DNA of 64,000 nt from Halobacillus litoralis (GCF_009856445.1 NZ_WMFA01000001.1:868001-932000); one strand, 5' to 3'; positions 32,496-42,855 are shown, counted from the first letter of the stretch. Notes: generated by a model from the letters alone, not told the origin. Numbers and translations: made by a program.

Positions 32496-35009
32496 ATGCT
32501 TGGTACTTTAAAGAAGATCTTTGGCGATGGGAATACACGTCAATTGAAGCGATTGGAGAAAATCGCCGATGACATCGAAGCGATGGAATCGCAAATCGAA
32601 AAAATGTCTGATGATGAGTTAAAAAATAAGACAGAAGAATTTAAAGAACGCTATCAAAATGGCGAAGATCTAGATAATATGCTGGTTGAAGCTTTCGCGG
32701 TTGTACGTGAAGCTTCTAAACGTGTGCTTGAAATGCGCCCGTTCCGTGTACAGCTCTTGGGTGCGATTGCCCTTCACGAAGGTAACATTGCAGAGATGAA
32801 AACCGGTGAAGGTAAAACACTGGCGTCTACGATGCCGGCATACTTGAACGCGATTACTGGTAAAGGCGTGCACATCATCACGGTCAACGATTATTTGGCG
32901 AGCCGTGATGCGACAGAGATGGGCGAACTTTTCCAATTCCTTGGACTGACTGTGGGCTTGAACTCGAACGGCATGTCGAAGGATGAAAAGCGTGAAGCGT
33001 ACCTGGCGGATATTACGTATGGTACGAACAACGAGTTCGGATTTGACTACCTACGTGACAACATGGTGCTTTACAAGGAGCAGATGGTTCAGCGTCCGCT
33101 TCACTTCGCCATCATTGACGAGGTCGACTCGATCCTGATTGACGAAGCGCGTACACCGTTGATCATCAGTGGTTCTGCTTCTAAATCCGCAGATCTTTAT
33201 CAGGGAGCAAACTCTTTTGTTCGTTTGCTTGCGAATGAAGAAGATTATACCTATGACGAAAAAACAAAGAACGTTCAGCTGACAGAAGAAGGAATCAACA
33301 AAGCCGAGCGCTTTTTCAAAATTGAAAACTTGTTCGACCTTTCTAACGTATCCTTGATTCACCACATTAACCAGGCGCTCAAGGCGCATACGTCGATGCA
33401 GAAGGATACCGATTATGTTGTCGATGAGGGCGAAGTGGTCATCGTCGACCAGTTCACCGGGCGTTTGATGAAAGGCCGCCGTTATAGTGACGGACTGCAC
33501 CAGGCCATTGAAGCGAAAGAAGGACTCGAGATTCAGAACGAGAGCCAGACGTTGGCTTCTATTACGTTCCAGAACCTTTTCCGTATGTATGAAAAGCTTT
33601 CCGGTATGACCGGTACAGCGAAGACCGAGGAAGAGGAATTCCTGAACATCTACAACATGCGTGTTATCGTGATTCCGACGAACCGTGACATCATTCGTGA
33701 TGACAAGGCCGATCTTGTTTACAAGACGATGGACGGGAAGTTCAAAGCGGTGGTTGAGGATATTAAGGAACGCCATGAAAATGGTCAGCCGGTGCTTGTC
33801 GGTACAGTAGCGGTTGAAACGTCCGAAATCATTTCCCGTTACTTGACGAAAGCAGGAGTTCCGCATAACGTCTTGAACGCGAAAAACCACTTCCGTGAAG
33901 CGGAAATCATAGAAAACGCTGGTCAGAAGGGCGCCGTAACGATCGCGACGAACATGGCCGGTCGTGGTACGGACATCAAGCTTGGAGATGGTGTGAGAGA
34001 AGCTGGAGGGCTGGCGGTTATCGGTACAGAACGTCACGAATCCCGCCGAATCGATAACCAGCTTCGTGGTCGTTCCGGTCGTCAAGGAGACCCGGGAATG
34101 TCCCAGTTCTACCTGGCGACAGATGACGAACTGATGCGCCGTTTCGCTTCTGACAATATTCGCAGCATGATGGATCGTCTTGGAATGGACGATTCTCAGC
34201 CGATTGAAAGTAAGATGATCTCCCGTGCAGTCGAATCCGCACAGAAACGTGTGGAAGGAAACAACTTCGATGCGCGTAAGACGATTCTTTCTTATGATGA
34301 TGTCCTTCGTCAGCAGCGTGAAGTCATCTACAAGCAGCGTTATGATGTACTCACTTCCGAAAACTTACGTGATATCATTGAACAAATGATTCAGCGTACT
34401 GTTTCCCAAACGGTGGCGACTCACACAAGTGAGGAAGAAGAGGAAAACTGGGAGCTTGAAAGCCTTGTAGAATACCTGCGTGCGAACTTGCTGCATGAAG
34501 GTGATGTAACGGTGGATGACTTGAAAGGAAAAGATCCTCAGGAAATGGAGGAGCTTATCCTTGAAAAAGTGAAACAGCGTTATGACGAGAAAGAAGAAGA
34601 ATTGACGCCAGATCAGATGCGTGAGTTCGAAAAAGTCATTCTGCTGCGTACGGTAGACCAGAAGTGGATGGATCACATCGATCAGATGGACCAGCTGCGT
34701 CAGGGAATCCACCTGCGCGCTTACGGTCAAAACGATCCGCTTCGTGAATATAATTTCGAAGGCTTCCGTATGTTTGAACAGATGGTTGCCAATATTGATG
34801 AAGAAGTTTCCCGCTATGTCATGAAGGCTCAGATCCGCAACAACCTGCAGCGTCAGGAAGTTGCTCAAGGGGCACAGGCCGTCTCCGGCGGCAGTGAAAG
34901 TAAAGAGCCGAAGAAAAAATCCCCGGTCGTGAAGAAGGATCATATCCGTCGTAACGACCCATGTCCTTGTGGAAGCGGGAAGAAATATAAAAATTGTCAC
35001 GGAAAATAA
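32496..35009 (+). CDS. secA: Preprotein translocase ATPase SecA
   Basis: An 837-residue SecA, the motor that drives unfolded proteins through SecYEG. Walker A is in [11 protein letters not shown] (about residue 105), DEAD-type Walker B in [20 protein letters not shown], the second nucleotide-binding fold in [13 protein letters not shown] and [13 protein letters not shown]. The preprotein crosslinking, helical wing and scaffold regions follow, and the C-terminal zinc tail is [15 protein letters not shown]. Full length for Bacillaceae. The position hpf-secA-prfB is conserved. Confidence 0.98.
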   Translation: MLGTLKKIFGDGNTRQLKRLEKIADDIEAMESQIEKMSDDELKNKTEEFKERYQNGEDLDNMLVEAFAVVREASKRVLEMRPFRVQLLGAIALHEGNIAEMKTGEGKTLASTMPAYLNAITGKGVHIITVNDYLASRDATEMGELFQFLGLTVGLNSNGMSKDEKREAYLADITYGTNNEFGFDYLRDNMVLYKEQMVQRPLHFAIIDEVDSILIDEARTPLIISGSASKSADLYQGANSFVRLLANEEDYTYDEKTKNVQLTEEGINKAERFFKIENLFDLSNVSLIHHINQALKAHTSMQKDTDYVVDEGEVVIVDQFTGRLMKGRRYSDGLHQAIEAKEGLEIQNESQTLASITFQNLFRMYEKLSGMTGTAKTEEEEFLNIYNMRVIVIPTNRDIIRDDKADLVYKTMDGKFKAVVEDIKERHENGQPVLVGTVAVETSEIISRYLTKAGVPHNVLNAKNHFREAEIIENAGQKGAVTIATNMAGRGTDIKLGDGVREAGGLAVIGTERHESRRIDNQLRGRSGRQGDPGMSQFYLATDDELMRRFASDNIRSMMDRLGMDDSQPIESKMISRAVESAQKRVEGNNFDARKTILSYDDVLRQQREVIYKQRYDVLTSENLRDIIEQMIQRTVSQTVATHTSEEEEENWELESLVEYLRANLLHEGDVTVDDLKGKDPQEMEELILEKVKQRYDEKEEELTPDQMREFEKVILLRTVDQKWMDHIDQMDQLRQGIHLRAYGQNDPLREYNFEGFRMFEQMVANIDEEVSRYVMKAQIRNNLQRQEVAQGAQAVSGGSESKEPKKKSPVVKKDHIRRNDPCPCGSGKKYKNCHGK

Positions 35010-35077
35010 GAGGTTGAGGCACTCTCTTTCTAGAGGGTGTCTTCCCTTGTTTTAAGAATCATATAGGAGTGATGGAT

Positions 35078-36182
35078 ATGGATATGGCAGAAATCCGCCA
35101 TGCATTGGATAATACAGCTAAGCGATTAGCGGACTTCAGGGGGTCTCTTTGACGTCGATCAAAGAAAAACCCGGATTGCAGAACTAGAAGAACAAATGAC
35201 AGAACCAGGCTTCTGGGACGACCAGAACACGGCGCAGAAAGTCATTGATGAAGTGAACGGACTGAAGGGTCTTGTCCACACACTTGAAGACCATGAAGAA
35301 ACGCATGAGAATCTGGAAGTTTCTTATGAGCTTGTCAAAGAAGAAGATGATGAAGAATTGCGCGAGGACCTCGAACAGGAAGTCCAGCAGCTGAAGAAAG
35401 ACCTTGACCAATTCGAACTGAACATTCTTTTGAGTGAGCCCTACGATAAGAACAACGCGATTCTTGAGCTTCACCCGGGTGCGGGTGGTACGGAGTCCCA
35501 GGACTGGGCAAGCATGCTTCTTCGTATGTACACACGCTGGGCAGAGAAGAAAGGTTTTTCTGTTTCCACGATGGACTATCTCCCTGGGGATGAAGCAGGC
35601 GTGAAGAGTGTGACCCTTCTGATCAAAGGGCACAATGCGTACGGATATTTGAAAGCGGAAAAAGGCGTACACCGTCTTGTCCGAATTTCTCCTTTCGATT
35701 CCTCCGGCCGTCGTCACACGTCCTTCGTGTCTTGTGAAGTGATGCCTGAGTTCAACGATGAAATCGAAATTGATGTCCGTACAGAAGATTTGAAGATCGA
35801 TACGTACCGTTCCAGTGGTGCCGGTGGACAGCACGTCAACACGACAGACTCTGCCGTTCGTATCACGCACCTGCCTACAAATACAGTCGTGACGTGTCAA
35901 TCGGAACGTTCGCAAATCAAAAACCGTGACCAAGCGATGAAGATGTTGAAGGCGAAGCTTTATCAGCTTGAGATCGAGCGCCAACAGCAGCAGCTTGATG
36001 ATATCCGCGGCGAACAAAAAGAAATCGGTTGGGGAAGCCAAATCCGTTCCTACGTGTTCCACCCTTATTCCATGGTCAAAGACCATCGTACGAATGAAGA
36101 GGTCGGAAACACGCAAGGCGTCATGGATGGTGACCTTGATAAATTCATCAACTCTTACCTCCGTTCTAAAATGGATGCTTAA
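35078..36182 (+). CDS. prfB: Peptide chain release factor 2 with programmed +1 frameshift
   Basis: join(35078..35149, 35151..36182) gives a 367-residue RF2, which terminates translation at UGA and UAA. The first 24 codons end ...RLADFRGSL, then an in-frame UGA (35150-35152). The shift site is intact: an internal Shine-Dalgarno AGGGGG (35138-35143), the slippery CUU and UGAC context. After the shift the frame continues [16 protein letters not shown]. The GGQ loop is in [18 protein letters not shown], and the RF2 anticodon-like region is present. GGAG is 8 bases before ATG 35078. Low RF2 promotes the shift, giving autoregulation. Confidence 0.96.
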
Positions 36183-36187
36183 TATGG

Positions 36188-36217
36188 AAGACGCTCACAA
36201 TAGTGAGCGTCTTTTTT
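36188..36217 (+). terminator. Terminator after prfB
   Basis: AAGACGCTCA pairs with TGAGCGTCTT, then T residues. Confidence 0.9.
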
Positions 36218-36281
36218 CTGTTCACCTATGACTATTTTTGCTACTATGAAGTTATCTTACATACGAAGGAGCGAATAAAGA

Positions 36282-37163
36282 ATGAAGGTGAAAAAAGCAA
36301 TCATTCCTGCAGCTGGACTCGGCACACGTTTTTTACCCGCAACAAAGGCGATGCCGAAAGAGATGCTTCCGGTCGTCGATAAGCCGACGATTCAATATAT
36401 CGTAGAAGAAGCGATCCAGTCAGGTATTGAGGATATTATCATCGTAACAGGAAAAGGGAAGCGTGCGATTGAGGATCACTTCGATCATGCGTTTGAACTT
36501 GAGGATAATCTTTATAAAAAAGGAAAGCTTGATCTCCTTGAGGAAGTTCAGCAATCGGCTGAAGTTGACATTCATTATATTCGCCAGAAAGAACCGAAAG
36601 GGCTGGGACATGCCGTCTGGTGTGCCCGCAAGTTTATCGGAGACGAACCGTTTGCCGTCCTGCTTGGAGACGACATCGTCCGTTCGGATGAACCTTGCCT
36701 GAAGCAGTTGATCGACCAGTATGAAGAAACGCAATCATCAGTCATCGGTGTCAAACAAGTGCCGGAAGATGAAACCGATCGCTACGGGATCATTGCGCCT
36801 GAAAAACAAGAGGGCCGACGCTATCAAGTGAAGCACTTTGTTGAAAAGCCGGCTGTCGGTGAAGCGCCGTCAAACTTGGCAATCATCGGCCGTTATGTGT
36901 TCGCGCCTGAAATCATGGATCTGCTTGCCACTCAGGAAGAGGGAAGAGGTGGAGAGATCCAGTTAACCGATGCCATTGAGCGTTTGAACCTTGATCAGCC
37001 TGTGTACGGGTATGAGTTTGAAGGTGAGCGGTATGATGTCGGGGACCAGCTTGGTTTTATAAAAACGACCCTCGCCATTGCAATGGAAAGGGACAACATG
37101 CGCGACGATGTTCTTGCCTTACTAGCAGAGATTATGGAAAAACAGGAATCGATGAATTCATAA
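36282..37163 (+). CDS. gtaB: UTP-glucose-1-phosphate uridylyltransferase
   Basis: A 293-residue GtaB/GalU that makes UDP-glucose for glycolipid, teichoic acid and polysaccharide synthesis. The nucleotide-binding [20 protein letters not shown] is at residues 11-30; LLGDDIV, FVEKP and GEIQLTDAI are also conserved. Monocistronic, with AAGGAG before the ATG and a terminator after. Fits with the teichoic acid genes elsewhere in the window, though not linked to them. Confidence 0.95.
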   Translation: MKVKKAIIPAAGLGTRFLPATKAMPKEMLPVVDKPTIQYIVEEAIQSGIEDIIIVTGKGKRAIEDHFDHAFELEDNLYKKGKLDLLEEVQQSAEVDIHYIRQKEPKGLGHAVWCARKFIGDEPFAVLLGDDIVRSDEPCLKQLIDQYEETQSSVIGVKQVPEDETDRYGIIAPEKQEGRRYQVKHFVEKPAVGEAPSNLAIIGRYVFAPEIMDLLATQEEGRGGEIQLTDAIERLNLDQPVYGYEFEGERYDVGDQLGFIKTTLAIAMERDNMRDDVLALLAEIMEKQESMNS

Positions 37164-37198
37164 AAGCAGGCGGCGGGTCTTGAGGCCCGTCGCTTTTT
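37162..37198 (+). terminator. Terminator after gtaB
   Basis: GCGGCGGGTC pairs with GGCCCGTCGC through wobble pairs, then TTTTT. Confidence 0.75.
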
Positions 37199-37354
37199 GT
37201 ATAGAAGGGGAGAGGAAGCAAAAACTAACAGGAATACGACATCTTGCTCCTTTACCGTGTTAACACGTTATTCTGCTCTCATTTACAGGAGGATGCCCTA
37301 GTGTTATACTCCTTACGGTTTATGGAGAACGATACATAGGGAGAGTCGAACAGC

Positions 37355-38230
37355 ATGATGATGATGGCAAAAAAATATCGTCGGGAGCCGATGCCACCGG
37401 CACTTAGACAAGCACTCGATTACGGGTTAGTTATTCTTGGATCATTTTTTGTAGCGTTAGCCTTCAATTTATTTTTATTACCGAACAACATCGCCTCTGG
37501 AGGAGTAGCAGGCGTCAGTACGATTACGAAAGGTGTATTCGGCTGGGAACCGGGTGTCGTCCAGTGGGTGTTGAATATCCCTCTTTTCATTATGGGCGTT
37601 GTCATCTTAGGAAAGAACTTTGGTCTGAAGTCGTTCGTCGGGACCGTTACCCTGCCGCTCTTCGTCTTAATGACGAGCGAGATGGCGCCGGCAACACCCA
37701 ATCCTTTACTTGGCGCGATTTTCGGTGGAATGGGCGTTGGACTAGGACTTGGCATCGTTTTCCGAGGACGGGCCTCAACAGGCGGGATCGACTTAGCTGC
37801 TCAAGTCCTGCACAAATTCACACATTTACCGCTGGGCATCAGTGTCGCTTTACTGGACGGGATGATTGTCCTGACATCGGCAATTGTCTTCTCACTGGAA
37901 GAAGGTTTGTATGCACTCATAGGGTTATTCGCAACCAGTCGGACCATCGACTTTGTCCAAGTGGGACTGAATACTTCGAAGAACGTGATGATCATTACGG
38001 AGGATGTCGATGAAGTGCGTTCGGCTATTTTTGAACAAATCGATCGCGGTGTTACTGTACTAAGTGGAGCTGGCGGCTACACAGACCGGGAACGCCGGGT
38101 CGTCATGTGTGTCGTCCAGCAGAATGAATTCATCAAATTGACACAAACCGTAAAAACGGTTGACCCGGGGGCATTTGTCGTTGCCATGAATGCCACTGAA
38201 GTACTTGGAGAGGGTTTCAAAACCTCCTGA
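37355..38230 (+). CDS. YitT family membrane protein (YvjA-like)
   Basis: A 291-residue protein with five or six transmembrane helices (DUF161; LNLFLLPNNIASGGVAG-type signature, GLGIVFRGRASTGGIDL) and a C-terminal cytoplasmic DUF2179 domain (GVTVLSGAGGYTDRERRVVMCV). Function unknown; some relatives have been linked to sporulation or transport. Its place between prfB and cccB matches B. subtilis yvjA. Four consecutive ATGs make the exact start ambiguous. Confidence 0.9.
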   Translation: MMMMAKKYRREPMPPALRQALDYGLVILGSFFVALAFNLFLLPNNIASGGVAGVSTITKGVFGWEPGVVQWVLNIPLFIMGVVILGKNFGLKSFVGTVTLPLFVLMTSEMAPATPNPLLGAIFGGMGVGLGLGIVFRGRASTGGIDLAAQVLHKFTHLPLGISVALLDGMIVLTSAIVFSLEEGLYALIGLFATSRTIDFVQVGLNTSKNVMIITEDVDEVRSAIFEQIDRGVTVLSGAGGYTDRERRVVMCVVQQNEFIKLTQTVKTVDPGAFVVAMNATEVLGEGFKTS

Positions 38231-38281
38231 CTCGGTTATAATATCTCTATATCTCATCAAAATACGAGAGGGGATACTGGA

Positions 38282-38692
38282 ATGAAAAAACTATTATCTG
38301 CCTTAATTTTAGGGCTGATCCTCGTCTTAAGTGCCTGTGGGGGCGGCGGAGACGAAGGAACGTCAGATGAAAGTGCGAACGATGAAACGACAGAAGAACA
38401 AACTGGTGAAGAATCCGGTGAAGGTACAGATGAAGGAACGGCAGACAGTGGTGACGGCGAGACGGTCGACACAGCAGCTGCAGAAAAAGTGTACGAAAGC
38501 AACTGTGCCACCTGCCACGGTGGTGAGCTTGGCGGTGGAATGGGACCAGCCTTGACTGAAGTAGGTACCAAGTATTCAGCGGATGAAATCGTAGACATCA
38601 TTAAAAATGGTAAAGGCGGCATGCCTGCTCAAGGGCAAGTATCTGATGACGATGCGCAGCTTGTAGCAAGCTGGCTTGCGACAATGAAATAA
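38282..38692 (+). CDS. cccB: Lipoprotein cytochrome c-551
   Basis: A 136-residue small cytochrome c. The lipobox is LSACGGG (Cys about residue 19); a low-complexity Glu/Thr/Asp/Gly linker follows, then a single haem motif CATCH with a distal Met in GGMPAQGQ. It carries electrons outside the membrane to the terminal oxidase. The linker is strongly acidic. It is tightly preceded by the yitT-like gene (51 bp), with its own terminator after. Confidence 0.93.
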   Translation: MKKLLSALILGLILVLSACGGGGDEGTSDESANDETTEEQTGEESGEGTDEGTADSGDGETVDTAAAEKVYESNCATCHGGELGGGMGPALTEVGTKYSADEIVDIIKNGKGGMPAQGQVSDDDAQLVASWLATMK

Positions 38693-38702
38693 GATTCTGG
38701 TG

Positions 38703-38733
38703 AAAAAGTCTGGTCATCCACCAGACTTTTTTT
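38703..38733 (+). terminator. Terminator after cccB
   Basis: AAAAAGTCTGGT pairs with ACCAGACTTTTT, then T residues. Confidence 0.9.
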
Positions 38734-38931
38734 GTACGCTTTTAACTAAGTCTGCTGCAGCAAAAAATTTCATTATAAAAAATAGCTCTATAGGCGAATC
38801 ACTGTCTTATGAAAAACAAATGTAATAATTTCATGTCTAAATAAATCGAAAATTAATGTTATAATAAATGTGTTTGTAGACAAGAGAGAAGACAACTGAC
38901 TTAACATTATGAGAGATACAGGTGATTTAAC

Positions 38932-39618
38932 ATGATTCATATGCAAGGAGTATATAAAACATATCCGAATGGAGTCACAGCGTTGAACGGACTGGATATC
39001 CGTATCGACCAGGGAGAATTCGTCTATGTCGTAGGTCCAAGTGGTGCCGGTAAATCAACATTTACGAAGCTGATCTACAGGGAAGAAAAGCCAACGACAG
39101 GAACAGTTCTTGTGAACGACATGGACACCTCCACAATGAAACAGCGCCGCATTCCGGCATTGCGCCGGCAAATTGGTGTCGTGTATCAGGATTTCCGTCT
39201 GTTGCCGACACTTACGGTTTATGAGAACGTTGCTTTTGCGCTTGAAGTGATTGAAGAAAATCCACAAAACATCCGTCGCCGTGTCATGGACGTGCTCGAT
39301 CAGGTGCGTTTGAAAAACAAAGCACGCTTCCTTCCGGATGAACTTTCTGGAGGAGAGCAGCAGCGTGTATCCATTGCCCGTGCGATCGTGAACCATCCGA
39401 AAGTGCTGATCGCTGATGAGCCGACCGGTAACCTGGACCCGGAGACATCCTGGGAGATCATGCACATCCTTGAAGAAATCAATGAAGCAGGGACAACTGT
39501 ATTGATGGCGACCCACAGCCAGGAAATTGTGAACACGATTCGTAAGCGTGTCATTGCCATTGAGGACGGGATGGTCGTTCGTGACCAGAGCAACGGAGAA
39601 TATGGCTACGAAATGTAA
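38932..39618 (+). CDS. ftsE: Cell division ATP-binding protein FtsE
   Basis: A 228-residue FtsE, the ATPase that with membrane partner FtsX activates peptidoglycan hydrolases (CwlO in B. subtilis). Walker A GPSGAGKST, Q-loop YQDFRLLP, signature LSGGEQQR, Walker B VLIADEPTGNLD and the H-loop MATHS are all intact, and the C-terminus GEYGYEM is complete. Unusually, no ftsX follows: a terminator and a repeat array occupy the next 420 bp, then ctpB. A TATAAT at 38860-38865 lies in its upstream region. Confidence 0.95.
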   Translation: MIHMQGVYKTYPNGVTALNGLDIRIDQGEFVYVVGPSGAGKSTFTKLIYREEKPTTGTVLVNDMDTSTMKQRRIPALRRQIGVVYQDFRLLPTLTVYENVAFALEVIEENPQNIRRRVMDVLDQVRLKNKARFLPDELSGGEQQRVSIARAIVNHPKVLIADEPTGNLDPETSWEIMHILEEINEAGTTVLMATHSQEIVNTIRKRVIAIEDGMVVRDQSNGEYGYEM

Positions 39619-39624
39619 AGGCAT

Positions 39625-39657
39625 AGAGACTGTCTCAGTTTGGAGACGGTCTTTTTC
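39625..39657 (+). terminator. Terminator directly after ftsE
   Basis: AGACTGTCTC pairs with GAGACGGTCT (one wobble), then TTTTTCTTTT, within 7 bp of the ftsE stop codon, where ftsX would normally begin. Confidence 0.85.
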
Positions 39658-39671
39658 TTTTGTTTTTTGGG

Positions 39672-39835
39672 AAGTGTGGCACCTGCTTCCTTCTTTTTAG
39701 TGCCAGGCACTAGAAAGGTGATTGTGGTGCCAGGCACCAAAAAGTGATAGAAGGTGACAGGCACCAAACAAAGCCTATTCCAAACCTGGCACCGAACGAT
39801 GAATCACCGATAACAGGTACCCCACTTTTAAATTA
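39672..39835. repeat. GTGCCAGGCAC repeat array
   Basis: Six related motifs in 165 bp: GTGGCACCTGC, AGTGCCAGGCACTAGAAAG, GGTGCCAGGCACCAAAAAG, GGTGACAGGCACCAAAC, CCTGGCACCGAAC and ACAGGTACCCC. The central ones are near-perfect short palindromes followed by A-runs. Similar GGTGCCAGGCACC units are dispersed in many Bacillaceae; the array fills the ftsE-ctpB gap. Confidence 0.8.
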
Positions 39836-40045
39836 TGTAGCTGAAAACACACACGAATTTCTATGATTCTCGTTTCTGGTTTAATTACTGGTAGATAGAT
39901 AGGTGGGGATGTCCTATAATGAAATGGACATGCTATCGTTATTTTTGGCATATGTTAACTCAGAGAACAATCCTTGATTTACGTTGAAGGCGCTTTTTTG
40001 CTAGTATAGAGGGAACATGAAATCCACAATAGAAGGGTGAATGCG

Positions 40046-41545
40046 ATGAATATAAAACCGCGCTACGTTGCGCTGTTGATGGCGCTAGCGGTCCTATTTG
40101 GAGCGGCAGGCTCGTATATAGGAATAGAATACTTCGCTGACGGCACGAACGAACAGGCACAATCTGAACAGTATGCAGATAAAGATGCGGAGAACTTCGG
40201 GAGTTTGTCCAAAGAGGAACAAAAGGCATTCATACAAAATATGTCCGGGAACGCCGATTTGAAAAAGGTGGAACAGGCATTTAGTACAATTCAGGAAAAT
40301 TATGTAGAAGAAGTAGATAAAAACACCCTTGTTGAAGGGGCGATTCAGGGGATGCTCGATACGCTCGAGGATCCATACAGCGTGTATATGGATCCAGAAA
40401 CGATGGAGCAGTTCAACCAGACGATCGAATCCTCTTTCCAGGGGATTGGTGCAGAAGTGAGCATGGTCAATGATAAGGTGACAATTGTCGCACCTATCAA
40501 AGGGTCACCCGCTGAAGAGGCCGGCTTGAAGCCGAACGATCAGATCTTGAAAGTGGATGGCGACAGTGTGGAAGGCCTTGACCTTTATGAAGCGGTTCTG
40601 AAGATCCGCGGGGAAAAAGGGTCAGAAGTGACGCTGCAAATTGACCGTCCAGGAGTCAGTGAACCATTGAACATCGACATCACCCGTGATGATATTCCAT
40701 TAGAAACCGTGTACACCGATACGAAGGAGATCAATGGCAAAAAAGCCGGTATTATTGAAATCACTTCCTTCTCTGAGAAAACTTCGGATGAATTCCATGA
40801 AGCTTTAGAGAAGCTTGAAAAGGATGACATGGACGGGCTGGTCATTGATGTGCGTGGAAATCCTGGAGGCTTGTTCACGGACGTTCAGGAAATTTTGAAA
40901 GAGTTCATTCCGAAAGATAAGCCGATTGTTCAGGTGGAAGACCGTAAAGGTGAGAAAACGCGTTATTTCTCTGAAAACGAGGAGAAAAAGCCGTACCCCA
41001 TTACCGTCTTAATGGACGAAGGCAGTGCATCCGCTTCGGAGATTTTAGCTGCGACGATGCAGGAAGCGGGCGGTTATGATCTTGTCGGAACGAAGAGTTT
41101 CGGTAAGGGTACCGTTCAGCAGGCGTTACCGATGGGCGATGGCAGTACCATCAAACTGACCTTGTTTAAGTGGTTGACGCCTGATGGCAATTGGATTCAT
41201 GAAAAAGGGATCGAACCGACAGTGAAAGTAAAACAACCGGAATACTTTTACACGAATCCCGTAGAAGTGGAAGAATCCCTTCAATACAATGACAATGATG
41301 AAAAAGTGAAAAACATCCAAATTATGCTGAAAGGTCTAGGGCATGATCCGGGCCGCACAGATGGATACTACAGCAAAGATACAGAAGCTGCTGTCCAGGC
41401 CTTCCAGGAAGAAGCGGGACTTGAAGCGACCGGTGTTGTTGATGAGAAGACCGGCGGCAAGCTTGAAGAAGCGATTATAAAAGAAGTGCGGGACGAGAAA
41501 AACGACAAACAAATGCAGAGAGCGGTCGAGGTCTTGTTTCAATAG
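40046..41545 (+). CDS. ctpB: Carboxy-terminal processing protease CtpB (S41)
   Basis: A 499-residue exported protease. It has an N-terminal membrane helix (about 9-28), a PDZ domain (GIGAEVSMVNDKVTIVAPIKGSPAEEAGL), and the S41 core with catalytic Ser in MDEGSASASEI and Lys in FGKGTVQ. A C-terminal peptidoglycan-binding domain (LQYNDNDEKVKNIQIMLKGL ... AVQAFQEEAGL) follows. In B. subtilis CtpB cleaves SpoIVFA to trigger sigma-K. AAGGGTG before ATG 40046 supports this start over the GTG at 40037. Confidence 0.93.
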   Translation: MNIKPRYVALLMALAVLFGAAGSYIGIEYFADGTNEQAQSEQYADKDAENFGSLSKEEQKAFIQNMSGNADLKKVEQAFSTIQENYVEEVDKNTLVEGAIQGMLDTLEDPYSVYMDPETMEQFNQTIESSFQGIGAEVSMVNDKVTIVAPIKGSPAEEAGLKPNDQILKVDGDSVEGLDLYEAVLKIRGEKGSEVTLQIDRPGVSEPLNIDITRDDIPLETVYTDTKEINGKKAGIIEITSFSEKTSDEFHEALEKLEKDDMDGLVIDVRGNPGGLFTDVQEILKEFIPKDKPIVQVEDRKGEKTRYFSENEEKKPYPITVLMDEGSASASEILAATMQEAGGYDLVGTKSFGKGTVQQALPMGDGSTIKLTLFKWLTPDGNWIHEKGIEPTVKVKQPEYFYTNPVEVEESLQYNDNDEKVKNIQIMLKGLGHDPGRTDGYYSKDTEAAVQAFQEEAGLEATGVVDEKTGGKLEEAIIKEVRDEKNDKQMQRAVEVLFQ

Positions 41546-41575
41546 GCAGGAATTTGCCGCTGGATGACGAATTAT

Positions 41576-41606
41576 ATCCGTAGTCTGTGACTGCGGATTT
41601 TTTCGT
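41576..41606 (+). terminator. Terminator after ctpB
   Basis: ATCCGTAGTC pairs with GACTGCGGAT (one wobble), then TTTTTT. Confidence 0.8.
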
Positions 41607-41651
41607 TATTGGGTAGAGACAACAGAGTGCGGCACGACTGAAAGGAGAATC

Positions 41652-42842
41652 ATGTTGGACGTTTGGTTGATGGAATTTGCAAAAGGGATGGGGATGATGG
41701 TCACTCTCCCATTTTTATACATAGCACTAGCGATGATTTTCATCGTATCCGGAAAACGAGTCAAAGAGGAACGAGCGGCTTTTGGCACACGAATCTTTGA
41801 CCGCTTTACCGAATGGAAAGGAACGTGGGGAACGGCCCTCATAAGCGGCTTGGTTTTATCCGTGTTGGCGGTTGGTGGAGGTGTGGTATTCAGTTACCCG
41901 TTGCTTCTTCTCATAGCCGGGATTCTGCTCCTTGTCAGTTTAACTGGACGATTGAGCTGGTACTCGTCTGCTTATACGCTGGGGTTAAGTTACCTGGTCT
42001 TACTTGTCATCCCCTATCTCCCTGAATCTGTGCGTAGTTACGAATGGATCGGTGTTCTCCAGGAAACGCCTCTTCACACATTGGCGGTTTTAATGGCCGT
42101 CCTTTTATTAACCGAATCGATCCTGATGCTGCGTACAACAGCCTCTCTTACGTATCCCGAACGGTTGAAAGGGACGCGTGGAATGTGGATTGGCCAGCAC
42201 AGGTCAAGAAGGATGACGATCGTTCCGTTTCTCGCGTTGTTTCCAGGGGGCATGATTGAACCTTTTGCCCCGTGGTGGCCGCTTGTTTCATTTGGTGGAG
42301 AAACGTATGGGTTGATTCTTATTCCATTTGTTATGGGATGGGAATGGAAAGCTCGCGGGCAGTCTCCTGTGGTCGCGGCAAAAACGATGGGGCGGCATGT
42401 TTTCTTACTCTCGCTCCTCGTGCTTGGACTAGCTATTGGAAGCTTTTTCATAGGTGTGCTGTCCCTTGCAGCTGTAATGATCGGCTTGATTGGCCGTGAA
42501 TTTATATTCGTGTTGCACCGTATGCGCGAAGAGAGAACCCCGTTCTTTTCTTCTACGAAAAAGGGCATTCGTATTCTGGGTGTCATACCGAGGAGTCCTG
42601 CTGATCAGATGGGACTCACACCTGGGGAAGTCATCGAACGAGTGAATGCAATCCCTGTAAGGACAGAAAATCAATTTTATGAAGCCCTGCAAAATTCAGG
42701 GGCGTTTACAAAAATGGAAGTACGCGATGAATGGGGAGAAAACCGCTACGTGCAGCGTGCGATGTATGAAGGTGAACACTATGAACTTGGACTTGTGTTT
42801 GTGGAACCTGCCACCCATGAAGCATCTTTGGGCATTTTCTAA
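41652..42842 (+). CDS. minJ: MinJ-like PDZ membrane protein
   Basis: A 396-residue protein with about eight transmembrane segments and a C-terminal PDZ domain (IRILGVIPRSPADQMGLTPGEVIERVNAIPV, about residues 310-345). This architecture and its place after ctpB match B. subtilis MinJ (YvjD), the bridge between DivIVA and MinD at poles and septa. AAAGGAG before the ATG. Followed by a strong terminator. Confidence 0.88.
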   Translation: MLDVWLMEFAKGMGMMVTLPFLYIALAMIFIVSGKRVKEERAAFGTRIFDRFTEWKGTWGTALISGLVLSVLAVGGGVVFSYPLLLLIAGILLLVSLTGRLSWYSSAYTLGLSYLVLLVIPYLPESVRSYEWIGVLQETPLHTLAVLMAVLLLTESILMLRTTASLTYPERLKGTRGMWIGQHRSRRMTIVPFLALFPGGMIEPFAPWWPLVSFGGETYGLILIPFVMGWEWKARGQSPVVAAKTMGRHVFLLSLLVLGLAIGSFFIGVLSLAAVMIGLIGREFIFVLHRMREERTPFFSSTKKGIRILGVIPRSPADQMGLTPGEVIERVNAIPVRTENQFYEALQNSGAFTKMEVRDEWGENRYVQRAMYEGEHYELGLVFVEPATHEASLGIF

Positions 42843-42855
42843 ATAATTGGAATCG

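Noticed and set aside
33051-34085. 344-codon open frame on the minus strand within secA
   Set aside because: Antisense shadow of a high-confidence gene; Phe/Val/His-rich composition, no ribosome-binding site and no recognisable domain.
35150-35152. In-frame stop in prfB as a sequencing error or pseudogene
   Set aside because: The AGGGGG, CUU and UGAC context is the standard RF2 frameshift site.
35184-36116. 310-codon minus-strand frame opposite prfB
   Set aside because: Antisense shadow of the RF2 gene; no start signal or family resemblance.
39672-39835. CRISPR array in the ftsE-ctpB gap
   Set aside because: The repeats are 11-18 bp, variable in orientation and spacing, and lack uniform spacers or cas genes.
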